64,000 bases of DNA, from positions 1 to 64,000 of the forward strand of contig JAEYAR010000170.1 in the NCBI GenBank assembly GCA_023404715.1, written 5' to 3'. The position numbers and the translations under genes were made by a program. The notes under the pieces were generated by a model, which made no database searches, was not told the DNA's origin, and worked only from the letters and a program-made list of their open reading frames with translations. Each line of letters begins with the position of its first letter. Positions within the stretch are counted from its first letter, which is position 1. Of the stretch, positions 56,587 to 64,000 are shown in pieces. The stretch is from Bacillota bacterium (GTDB lineage Bacteria; Bacillota; Clostridia; Christensenellales; Aristaeellaceae).

Positions 56587-58800
56587 TCAGCGCTTTTCGC
56601 CCCCCAACCTCTTCTCAAATTCCGCCGCAGGCATAGGCCGGGCGAAATAATAGCCCTGCACGGCGTCGCACCCCAGGTCGCGCAGGAAATCGAACTGCGC
56701 CTTTGTCTCCACGCCTTCCGCGGTGACCTCCATGTCGAGCGCGCGGGCGAGCCACAGGATGCTCTGGATGACCTTCTCGCCGCGCGCATCCCCGATCTCG
56801 TCGACAAAGCTCTTGTCGATCTTGAGCACGTCGATCCGGATGCGCTGGAGCATGGCCATAGACGAATAGCCTGTGCCGAAATCGTCCATGAGCACGCAAA
56901 AGCCGCAGGCGTGCAGCCTGCCTATGATCGCGCTGAGGATGTCCATGTTGTCGAACATCGCGCTCTCTGTGATCTCTACCTGCAAAAGCCCGGGCGGGAT
57001 GCCGTACGCCTCGACGATCTGCGCATAGCCGTCGACGAACGAAGCGTCATACAGATGCAGGCGTGAAAGGTTGACCGAGACAGGCGCCGGCGTCCTCCCC
57101 TGACGGATCCACTCCCGCAGCTGCCGGCAAACCAATTCAAACATATACCGGTCGAGCCGGACGATGAATCCGTTTTGCTCGAAGAGCGGAACAAAAGCAT
57201 CCGGCGGCATGAAGCTTCCATCCGCCTGCCGCCAGCGCACGAGCGCCTCCGCCCCGGTCATGTTCCCATCCATGTCGAACTTCGGCTGGTAAAACGCGAT
57301 GAACTCGCCGTTTTCCAGCCCGGCCTCCATGCGCTCTTCGATACGCCGGCGGCGGATCTGACGTTGCCTGAGCTCTTCGTCGAAAAAGGCGTATCCCTTT
57401 CCTTGGCTTTCCTTGGCCGCCCGGTTGGCCAAGAGCGCGCCGTCCGCCATCTTATCCAGCCCGGTCTCCCGGTCCGTGATCAGGTAAAATCCAAACGTGA
57501 CCGGCAATAGCGGCAGCTGCTCTCGCTTCGCGTCTTCCTTCAGCGTACAGCGAAGCCCCTCCATCCGCTGGGCGAGCTCCTCCGCACGGCCCTCGTAGAA
57601 GAGGATCGCCGCAAACCGGTCCGCCCCCCGGTGGGCAAAGACCTCGCCCGGGCGGATCGTCTTCATCCAGGTACGCCACAAGAGGCGGATCGCGTCGTCC
57701 CCCTTGTCGTTGCCGTACAGGTCGTTGATGGTCTTGAAACGGTCAACATCCATCATCACGTATGCTGCGGGCGGGTGCGGCCCGTCCAGCGCCGCCTGTG
57801 CCTCCCGCAAGAATCGCTCGTACGAATAACCGCCGGTCACAGGGTCTACATAGGCGATGCGCATCAGCGCGCGCTCCTGCCGTTTATGTGCGGATGCGAT
57901 GTAAAACAAAAAACCGGCGAAACTCAACGCTACCCCCGTGCACAGCGCGTACGTCATGCGAATCGGGCGCTCAATCCGGTATTCCAGCACGTCCACCGGC
58001 ACGATGTTGAGAAGCGTCCATCCGTTCACGTTCAGCGGCGCGCAGTACATGTACTTTTCTTCGTCGCTCTTGATCCGCACGTAGCCTGCCTGGGCGCTAG
58101 ATAGCAACGCCTTCACCCGCAGGATGCTCTGTGCGTTCTCCTGCGGCGCGGCCTCGAGGATGCTAAAGATGTTTCGCTCCGCCCTGTGCGCCTGCGCCCC
58201 GACCAAGATTTCGCCCTGCGCATTGATGACATAGGCGTATCCCTTGCCGCCAAAGGACGTCAGCTGGAGCATCTGCTGAAACGTATCGGCCGAGTAGGTC
58301 GCAAACAAAACCGCCACGGCACGCCCGTCCCGCAGGACCGGCGTGCTGTAAACGTTGATCTCCTCCCCGCCCGCGACGTCCGCAAGCGTGCCCGATACGC
58401 CCGTCTCGCCCTGCATCGCCTCGTGAAAGTAAACCCGCTGCGACAGATCCATGACGAGCCCGTCCGTCGTGCAGGCCACGCCGTCCGGTGTAATGAGACC
58501 CATGCGCTTAAACCCATACATGCCGACAAAGCCCTTGAGCTCGTCGACCGCAGCGGACGCGCCGGACTCCCCCCGCATGTTGACGTTCGCGGCGATCTCC
58601 TGCAAGAGGCGAAATTCCCCGGCGATTTCGCGTTCGAGCATGTACACGCCCTGCGCCGATACCTCGGCCAGCGTTTCGACCGCCTCCGCCTGCAGGCTGC
58701 TGCGCAGCCAGGCTGTGTAGAGCGGCAGCACGACCGCGAGAAGCAAACAGATGGCGAGCGCATAAAGCGCCGGTGCCCGGAAGCCAGCGTTTTTGTGCAT
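56587..58800 (-). CDS. Cache-GGDEF-EAL protein, likely c-di-GMP phosphodiesterase
   Basis: 737 residues. Membrane helix about 10-30, an extracytoplasmic Cache-type sensor about 35-275 (with GKGYAYVINAQGEILVG), second helix about 290-312, a degenerate GGDEF (about 330-490; RGADRF replaces RYGGDEF), and an intact EAL domain (about 500-735). EAL motifs are EALVRW, VNLSR, EITESA, LMDDFGTGYSS, KIDKSF and EGVET. Expected to hydrolyse c-di-GMP under control of an outside ligand, opposing the cyclase at 34185. ATG 58800 is preceded by AAAGGGA; a GTG-initiated frame to 58833 is an alternative. Confidence 0.9.
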   Translation of the reverse strand: MHKNAGFRAPALYALAICLLLAVVLPLYTAWLRSSLQAEAVETLAEVSAQGVYMLEREIAGEFRLLQEIAANVNMRGESGASAAVDELKGFVGMYGFKRMGLITPDGVACTTDGLVMDLSQRVYFHEAMQGETGVSGTLADVAGGEEINVYSTPVLRDGRAVAVLFATYSADTFQQMLQLTSFGGKGYAYVINAQGEILVGAQAHRAERNIFSILEAAPQENAQSILRVKALLSSAQAGYVRIKSDEEKYMYCAPLNVNGWTLLNIVPVDVLEYRIERPIRMTYALCTGVALSFAGFLFYIASAHKRQERALMRIAYVDPVTGGYSYERFLREAQAALDGPHPPAAYVMMDVDRFKTINDLYGNDKGDDAIRLLWRTWMKTIRPGEVFAHRGADRFAAILFYEGRAEELAQRMEGLRCTLKEDAKREQLPLLPVTFGFYLITDRETGLDKMADGALLANRAAKESQGKGYAFFDEELRQRQIRRRRIEERMEAGLENGEFIAFYQPKFDMDGNMTGAEALVRWRQADGSFMPPDAFVPLFEQNGFIVRLDRYMFELVCRQLREWIRQGRTPAPVSVNLSRLHLYDASFVDGYAQIVEAYGIPPGLLQVEITESAMFDNMDILSAIIGRLHACGFCVLMDDFGTGYSSMAMLQRIRIDVLKIDKSFVDEIGDARGEKVIQSILWLARALDMEVTAEGVETKAQFDFLRDLGCDAVQGYYFARPMPAAEFEKRLGGEKR

Positions 58801-58836
58801 CAAAGAAATCCCTTTCTTGGCGCGCTCTTGCACCCG

Positions 58837-60921
58837 TTATTGCGTAACGCCGATATAGCGTTGCCAGAGGATGCTTGTCACCACGCCCTCTTCTATCGTA
58901 TAGGCGAGTTCCACGAAGATGTTGTCGTCTGCGGGATAGAAATATTGGATGAGCGCGCCGCCGTCCTCCTGCACGCGATAGGTGCCGATTTCCTTCCCCA
59001 GGCTGTCGATGTTGTACAGCAGGCGATCGCCGCGCTCGTTGATCGGCATGCCGCCCTTGTCGCGGAAGGCGTCGAGCACGTCCATCTCCTCCGCGCCGAC
59101 CTTCGTCTTGCGCGGACCGGTCATGGAGCTGTCGCGCGTCTCAAGGTAATAGAGCACTGCGTCCTTGCCCTCCTCCGTCTCCACGAACCTTGCGACCTTG
59201 TCCTCGTAGACGGCCTCGTAGCTCGTGCCGGTCCCATAGGCCTTTTCATCCGTCACGGCCTCATAGCGCAACGGCTCGCCGTATTTTTTCTTGAACGCCG
59301 CATACTTCGTCTTCATCAGCGTCCAATCCTTGAACGCGTCCTTGGAATTGAATATACGCTTTTGCGTGCCCGTGATTTCATAAGTGACGGTCATCTCGTA
59401 GCTTTGCTTGCCCGTATCCGAGATGGCGATCGCCTTGAGCGTGCTCTTGCCCAGCGGCAGTGTAATCGGCCCCGTGTAGGGGAGCGACTCGGTCGTGGGG
59501 GATGTGCCGTCCAGCGTATAGTACATGGCCACGATGTCGTCGCCAGCGCGCAGGGATACATTGATCACGCGCTGATACTTGCCCGACGCGTAGTTCGCCT
59601 TCGGCGCGTCCGGGGTCTTGATGATCACATGATAAAGCTCGTCCACCTCTTCGCTGGGCACGCCGGTTTCAGAGATCGCGATCGCACGCAGGCGCGTCGT
59701 CCCTTCCTCGAAGTGGATCTTATCGCCGGCTTTGTAGGCGGTTCCCGTCTCCATCGGGTCGGATTCGTCGAGCGTATAATAGATTTGGGCGCCTTCGTCC
59801 GCGGCAAGGGTGACGTCGAAGGGCTCGGTCGCCTTGTTGTTGGTGAGGGCAAACTCCTTTGACGTGGCGTCTGTCGGCTTTGCGCTGACGGCGGGCGCCG
59901 AAGGCATGTATTCCCTTCGCATGATCTCGAACGATTCGCTTCCCGTCGTCTCGTACGCAAGCTTCATCAAGTCCACCGCCGCCTGTGCCTCGCCCGCCTC
60001 GCGATAGATGCGGATCATGCGCGTATAGGCCTCTACGTGCTGCGGGGCGAGCGTATGCATGAGCTCCTCGTAGATCGCGATGGCGTCCTCCTTGCGCCCG
60101 TCGATCTCGTAGACGCTTGCGAGGTCCAAGGCCGCCTCTACGCTGTCCGGCTCGATCTCGCGCGCCCGTTCGTACGCCGTGATCGACTTGGTGATCTCGC
60201 CTGAATTGAGGTAGGTCTCGCCCAAGCTCATATAGGCGTTCGCAGGCACGTCGTAGCCCCAGGCCGCGAGCTGTTGCTGACCGGTCGACGTCTGCGTCAA
60301 GAGCAACGTCGTCGACACGCCGACCGCGATCGCAAAGAGCAATATGCCGCCCACCAGGGGCGCCCATTTCACCCGTTTTCTGCGCACGGACTTGCGCCCC
60401 TGCATCTGCTTAAGGCGTTCGTGATCCATTTCGCGCACAGCCTGGCGGCGCGGCGAATGGCGCACGCGCATGGGCTTGGCCGCATTGGCCTGCGCCTGTG
60501 TCCTGGCGGCGCTGCTATGCGCCCGCTGCTCCTCCGGCGTCGTAGCGCCCGCGGGCGTGCTGGAGCCCCGGCCGCGCCGCGCCGCATCCCGGACGGCGGC
60601 CTCCTGCGGGGGGGCGCTGGCGCCACGCCTGCGTGCGCTCGGGGCCGGCATCGCGCCGTCGCCATGTGCGCGCTGTGCCGGGGGCATATCCGCCCTTTGC
60701 CTGCGCAAGGCCGGGGCGCCTGCATCGCCTGCCGCTGTCTCCGGCGCCTTTGGGGTCGTCCGTAAATATTCCTCGTCGCCGTACACGCGCAGCGGCGCCT
60801 CATATGCACCTCGCTGAACCGGCGTCTTTTCCTTCCGGTGAGGCGCGCGCAGGCGCTTGCCACAATGCTGGCAATCCGCCTGTCTCGAGTCCGTCCGTTT
60901 CCCACAATATGGACAAAGCAT
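58837..60921 (-). CDS. Zinc-ribbon, membrane, TPR and FN3-associated-repeat protein
   Basis: 694 residues. N-terminal zinc ribbon CPYCGKRTDSRQADCQHCG (3-21). A long Arg/Ala/Pro-rich disordered region covers about 25-175. One membrane helix is at about 183-207. TPR repeats lie at about 225-325 (YMSLGETYLNSGEITKSITAYERAREIEPDS type). Two FN3-associated/chitobiase-C-like repeats are at about 355-425 and 440-515, each with IYYTLDESDP or MYYTLDGTSP. An unidentified C-terminal domain follows. GGGGTGAAG precedes the ATG. It forms an operon with the EAL gene 36 bp downstream. Perhaps an envelope scaffold. Confidence 0.75.
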   Translation of the reverse strand: MLCPYCGKRTDSRQADCQHCGKRLRAPHRKEKTPVQRGAYEAPLRVYGDEEYLRTTPKAPETAAGDAGAPALRRQRADMPPAQRAHGDGAMPAPSARRRGASAPPQEAAVRDAARRGRGSSTPAGATTPEEQRAHSSAARTQAQANAAKPMRVRHSPRRQAVREMDHERLKQMQGRKSVRRKRVKWAPLVGGILLFAIAVGVSTTLLLTQTSTGQQQLAAWGYDVPANAYMSLGETYLNSGEITKSITAYERAREIEPDSVEAALDLASVYEIDGRKEDAIAIYEELMHTLAPQHVEAYTRMIRIYREAGEAQAAVDLMKLAYETTGSESFEIMRREYMPSAPAVSAKPTDATSKEFALTNNKATEPFDVTLAADEGAQIYYTLDESDPMETGTAYKAGDKIHFEEGTTRLRAIAISETGVPSEEVDELYHVIIKTPDAPKANYASGKYQRVINVSLRAGDDIVAMYYTLDGTSPTTESLPYTGPITLPLGKSTLKAIAISDTGKQSYEMTVTYEITGTQKRIFNSKDAFKDWTLMKTKYAAFKKKYGEPLRYEAVTDEKAYGTGTSYEAVYEDKVARFVETEEGKDAVLYYLETRDSSMTGPRKTKVGAEEMDVLDAFRDKGGMPINERGDRLLYNIDSLGKEIGTYRVQEDGGALIQYFYPADDNIFVELAYTIEEGVVTSILWQRYIGVTQ

Positions 60922-61002
60922 GGCGCTTCACCCCTTTATAATCTCGTATCCATCCATGTGCGCAAAGCGGTCACAGATTCTTAATTATTTCGACATATAT
61001 GC
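60922..61002 (-). promoter_or_regulatory. Likely promoter region of the zinc-ribbon/TPR gene
   Basis: Minus strand TTGCGC at about 60958-60963 with an AT-rich GATTATAA 16-18 bp downstream. The -10 is ambiguous, so the call is tentative. Confidence 0.4.
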
Positions 61003-61032
61003 AAAAAATCCTTCCCACGGATTGAGAAGGAT
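61003..61032 (-). terminator. Intrinsic terminator of the Hsp33-TPR-HEAT operon
   Basis: Minus strand ATCCTTC and GAAGGAT around an 11-nt loop, followed by six T. Confidence 0.85.
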
Positions 61033-61071
61033 ATATCTTCCATTATTTAAACCGCCCGATTGGGAAAAGGC

Positions 61072-61905
61072 TCACTCGCGCACCTGTTTCAGCGCCTCGT
61101 AGTACGGGTCGCCGTCGAAGGTACGCTCGGGCAGCGGGTCGCCGCCCAGCGCCTCCACCGCATTGCAGATCTCGACAAAATCTAGGTAATTCGTGCCCGG
61201 CTCCGTCGCCGCCTGCGTCAGCATGGGGATGGCGCGCGGGTCCCCGAGCTTTCCCAGATAGGATGCGAAGAGCGCGCGGCGATCGGGGTTTTCGTTAAAC
61301 TTCCGCAGGGCGAGCTGATAGACGCGCTCGTCGCCGGGATAGTTGCACAAAAGGTCCAGGAAGACCTCCTGCGCCACGGGCGTAGCGCGGTCGAGCACGC
61401 CCAAAATCGGCCGGACGACGATGTCGCCCATCGCCAGCAGCGACTCCGCGCACATATCGGCCTGCTCATGGGGCACAGGGCAGCCCGCGATCAGCTCGAT
61501 GTAGCGCTGCATGGGCGCGGTCGAGGACAGCTCGCGCAGCAGCGTGATCGCGGTCAGCACCGCGTCGTAGGGCGCTTTTTCGTCGGTCAACAGCTTGAGC
61601 AGGCGCGCCTCCGCGTCCTCCTTCAGCTCCACGATGCGCTCCAGCAGCTGGTCGGGAACAGGCACCTTCTTCTCAAAGTATTCGACCATCCAACGCACGA
61701 GCAGATCCGCGTCGTCATAGCGGGTAAAGTAGAGCGCAGGCGTCTCGCCGTCGAGCCAATCGGCTTTCTGGTTGATGAAGCGCATGTACACGTCCGGCAT
61801 CTCCGCTTCCATGCGCTCGATATTGCCCTCGTACTTTTCCGTATTATTTTGCATCCACGCCTTGGCGTACCGCTCAAACGCCTCGTCAAAATTCACGCAC
61901 TTCAT
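61072..61905 (-). CDS. HEAT-like repeat protein, unknown function
   Basis: 277 residues, entirely helical. Repeats from about 90 on (PYDAVLTAITLLRELSS, ADMCAESLLAMGDIVVRPIL, PVAQEVFLDLLCNYPGD, RALFASYLGKLGDPRAIPMLTQAA, YLDFVEICNAVEALGGDPL) look like HEAT/PBS-lyase units. The N-terminus MKCVNFDEAFERYAKAWM is unassigned. No signal peptide. ATG overlaps the previous stop as ATGA. Probably a protein-binding scaffold with its TPR neighbour. Confidence 0.75.
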   Translation of the reverse strand: MKCVNFDEAFERYAKAWMQNNTEKYEGNIERMEAEMPDVYMRFINQKADWLDGETPALYFTRYDDADLLVRWMVEYFEKKVPVPDQLLERIVELKEDAEARLLKLLTDEKAPYDAVLTAITLLRELSSTAPMQRYIELIAGCPVPHEQADMCAESLLAMGDIVVRPILGVLDRATPVAQEVFLDLLCNYPGDERVYQLALRKFNENPDRRALFASYLGKLGDPRAIPMLTQAATEPGTNYLDFVEICNAVEALGGDPLPERTFDGDPYYEALKQVRE

Positions 61906-63602
61906 CTTTTAGAATCCTCCTTGTCCGCATGGCGCAGGATGCGCGCCGCGTACCGCTTAATCATTCGCGGGGGCACATCCCGCTTGCGGCCCACCTTCTC
62001 GGCTGTGACCGCGTGCCCGCTCATCTGGTGATAGGCGTATTCGAGCGCCGCCATCCACACGTCGGGCCGTCGCATCGCGCCCTGCGGCGCCTCGCTGCGC
62101 ACAAAGTCCGCCCACAGATCCGCCACCCGATCGCCCACGTCGCCGTAGATGGGGGAAAGGCGCTGAACCACCGCCTGCAGCACGCGCTCGTATGCGGGCG
62201 AGAGCGGCTTCGTCGACACGCCCGTGCGTACCGTGATGCGCACCATCCGTCCGTCAATATCCGCGTAGAGCGGTCCGCGTTCGCCCATCACGCCCAGCGC
62301 CGTCATCGCCTCGCGCTTGACCTCGTCCGCGACGGCCGCGTCCGTCAGCATATCGCAAAGCAGCAGCTTGACGCGCGGGCAATCCACGCGCGCGAGCGCG
62401 CGCAAAACGGTTCTCCATATGTCCGTCCCCGGAAGCTGCACGTGTAGCAGCCATTCGAGCGTCTGATAAAACGCGTCGTCCGTCTCGATCCGCTCCATGA
62501 GCTGCACCGGGTCGCCGACTAGCTGCGTACCCAAATCGATCAGCCACATGAGCGATACGCTCTGGGGCGGCTGCCCGCTGTAGCTGACGCGCGCGTCGCC
62601 CTTTGCAGGCTCCTGCTCGTCGCCGCCGGCAAGGCGTTCCTTGGCGATGCGGAAAAATGCGCTGTAGACGGGGTCCTGCGGGAAGATACGGCATAGATGT
62701 CCCCAAACGCGCGCGGCCTCGCGCACGTGGCCCAGATTCAACGCGGCCGCCGCCAGCAGGTGCTGTACCCGCGGCACATAGGGCTGAAAGGCGCTAAGCG
62801 CCCGCAGCTGCCTGTACGCCATCGCATCCAGCCCCATATCGCAGGCGCTCTGGCTCAGCAGCATGAGCTCGGCTGGATCGGGGTGCTCAGCCTCCGCGCT
62901 TTCCAGTACGCGCACCGCCTGCGCCCGCGCGCCGCAGGCGTATTGCGCGCACGCAAGCGCGCAGATCGCACGGATGTCTCCCTTCGCGTCCTCATACGCG
63001 CGCTTGGCGTAGCGTAGCGCCTGCTTGGCGCGGCCCTGCATCAGGTAGCAAAAGGACAGCACGGTCAGCGCCTCCACGCCGCCGCCCGTATTCACGGCCC
63101 GGATGAGCAGTCGCTGCGCGCGCTCGCTCTGCCCCTGCTCCAGCGCCCGCAGCCCCCTGCGCATGAGCTGCTCGCTGTGTTCATTTTTCGCGTCGCCTTG
63201 ATCGAGCACTTCCTCCGCCGTCTCGACCAGTTCCTGCGCATCCAGCGCAAAATCCCCGTCCGGCTCTTCGCTCAGGTACATCAGCGCCATATGGCGCGCC
63301 CTTTCCACGTCCTGCAGGGCGAAGTAGTTGCCCGCAATCGCGTACAGGCACTCCCCTTTCATCTCGCCCTTTTGCAAAAGGCGCATCAAGATCCGGTTGG
63401 ACGCCTCGCAGCAGCCCATCTCGTTAAAGATCTCGGCGATCTCCATCTCGAGCTCGGCGTCAAAAGGCGTCTTTTCCCTCGCTAGGTAGAGGAGCGTCAG
63501 CGCATCCGCATACCGTCCATCCTGACGGTTCTCCGCCGCTTTCCGGCGCAGGTAAGCGCCCGAGCGTTCAAAGGAGACGACGTTTTCCATTTGTTCGTTC
63601 AT
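61902..63602 (-). CDS. Large TPR-repeat protein
   Basis: 566 residues. At least six TPR-like units between about 15 and 350 (SGAYLRRKAAENRQDGRYADALTLLYLAREKTP, ECLYAIAGNYFALQDVERARHMALMYLSEEP, RRGLRALEQGQSERAQRLLIRAVNTGG, ALRYAKRAYEDAKGDIRAICALACAQYA). The C-terminal 200 residues are helical, without known motif. No signal peptide. ATG 63602 follows ATATGGAGG; the longer frame to 63851 overlaps hslO. It lies 28 bp after the Hsp33 gene, suggesting a protein-homeostasis or scaffold role. Confidence 0.8.
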   Translation of the reverse strand: MNEQMENVVSFERSGAYLRRKAAENRQDGRYADALTLLYLAREKTPFDAELEMEIAEIFNEMGCCEASNRILMRLLQKGEMKGECLYAIAGNYFALQDVERARHMALMYLSEEPDGDFALDAQELVETAEEVLDQGDAKNEHSEQLMRRGLRALEQGQSERAQRLLIRAVNTGGGVEALTVLSFCYLMQGRAKQALRYAKRAYEDAKGDIRAICALACAQYACGARAQAVRVLESAEAEHPDPAELMLLSQSACDMGLDAMAYRQLRALSAFQPYVPRVQHLLAAAALNLGHVREAARVWGHLCRIFPQDPVYSAFFRIAKERLAGGDEQEPAKGDARVSYSGQPPQSVSLMWLIDLGTQLVGDPVQLMERIETDDAFYQTLEWLLHVQLPGTDIWRTVLRALARVDCPRVKLLLCDMLTDAAVADEVKREAMTALGVMGERGPLYADIDGRMVRITVRTGVSTKPLSPAYERVLQAVVQRLSPIYGDVGDRVADLWADFVRSEAPQGAMRRPDVWMAALEYAYHQMSGHAVTAEKVGRKRDVPPRMIKRYAARILRHADKEDSKR

Positions 63603-63630
63603 GATACCTCCATATTTCGAGGCGGGATTT

Positions 63631-64000
63631 TTATAGGCGTTTCTTGCCCTCTTCGATGAGCTTTTCCAGCTCTTCGGCGGTAAAACGATATTGGCTCCGG
63701 CAAAAGTGGCAGCCGACCTCCGCGCCGCCCTGCTGCTCGATGAGGTCACGCAGCTCCTGTTCGCCCATGCTGAGCAGCACCTGCTCGATGCGCTCGCGGC
63801 TACAGTCGCACGCGAGCCTAAGCGGGGCCGTCTCGAGCACCTCGGGCTCAAGCCCCCGGAAATAGCCCTGTACCAGATCGGAAAGCGGCATGTCGCAAAG
63901 CGCCGAGCTGATCGCGCCGTACAGCTCTGAGCGGATCTCCAGCTGACCGATCAGCTCTTCCGTGCATCCGGGCATGGCCTGCACCAGCAGGCCGCCGCTG
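63631..64000 (-). CDS. hslO: Hsp33 redox-regulated chaperone, C-terminal part only
   Basis: 122 C-terminal residues; the N-terminus lies beyond the window. SGGLLVQAMPGC matches the GGxLxQxMPGA hinge. The zinc-binding redox switch CDC...CHFC (CxC, then CxxC) is intact in LRLACDCSRERI and EVGCHFCRSQYRF. Hsp33 becomes an active holdase when this zinc centre is oxidised. First visible gene of the leftward operon with the TPR and HEAT proteins. Confidence 0.95.
   Translation of the reverse strand, partial: SGGLLVQAMPGCTEELIGQLEIRSELYGAISSALCDMPLSDLVQGYFRGLEPEVLETAPLRLACDCSRERIEQVLLSMGEQELRDLIEQQGGAEVGCHFCRSQYRFTAEELEKLIEEGKKRL

Noticed and set aside
58186..59862. 558-codon rightward frame
   Set aside because: Shadow of the EAL and TPR genes on the other strand; no domain, no ribosome-binding site.
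1..64000. CRISPR arrays, insertion sequences, rRNA genes
   Set aside because: No regularly spaced direct repeats, transposase motifs or rRNA-like blocks were recognised on reading.

Overview
The window reads as chromosomal DNA of a GC-rich Bacillota (Clostridia-like) anaerobe. The signs are strong AGGAGG ribosome-binding sites, many TTGACA/TATAAT-type promoters, a free-standing Spo0A C-terminal-type DNA-binding domain, a DUF421/DUF4363 pair, an SdpR/SdpI pair, BlaI/BlaR1-type regulators, an EgsA/AraM-type glycerol-1-phosphate dehydrogenase and GH3/GH4 glycosidases. A gut origin is plausible but not proven. No phage, insertion sequence or CRISPR array was seen. Both ends cut genes: a GH3 glycosidase at the left edge and Hsp33 at the right edge.

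Layout. 1-3.1 kb: divergent GH3 and GH4 glycosidases. 3.1-7.5 kb: an atypical winged-helix response regulator and a MacA/MacB-like export operon. 7.6-11.5 kb: dnaX, yaaA, a secreted protein with a DnaJ-like zinc motif, and tRNA-Leu(CAA). 11.8-20.7 kb: a leftward block whose first gene encodes an 893-residue MerR protein fused to a GyrI-like effector domain, a lectin-like domain and a BtrH/papain-like domain. It is followed by a Fpg/MutM-like protein lacking the catalytic proline, two more BtrH-like proteins, and GyrI-like effector-domain proteins. This is the most novel part of the window. 20.8-24.7 kb: a cold-shock protein, a LysR regulator, and an ECF sigma/anti-sigma operon. 24.9-28.5 kb: the Spo0A-C-like protein and a thiol-redox operon (RclA-like reductase, CcdA-TlpA fusion, thioredoxin).

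28.6-36.7 kb: EgsA plus a HAD phosphatase, a UBA-like membrane protein, a two-component system with its likely PepSY target, a diguanylate cyclase, and YetF/DUF4363. 36.7-44.1 kb: a propeller/solute-binding lipid-side protein, a zinc alcohol dehydrogenase, SdpI/SdpR, BlaR1/BlaI, and a membrane protein. 44.2-50.2 kb: a visibly less GC-rich island with two FtsX-type permeases, an ATPase, a lipoprotein and a two-component system. 50.3-64 kb: yacL, radA, a degenerate metallophosphoesterase, a TetR plus PaaK-like ligase pair, an EAL protein, and large TPR/HEAT proteins running up to hslO.

Three regulatory patterns stand out. (1) The MerR gene has a 19-bp-spacer promoter with a perfect dyad in the spacer. 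(2) The two-component operon at 31.5 kb and the PepSY gene at 33.6 kb share 11-bp-phased TTTTCAT-type direct repeats placed exactly 17 bp before a TACAAT -10. (3) Tight inverted or tandem repeats sit at the promoters of the thiol-redox, SdpR and TetR operons. Functions are assigned from recognised motifs in the translated sequence; no database search was run.
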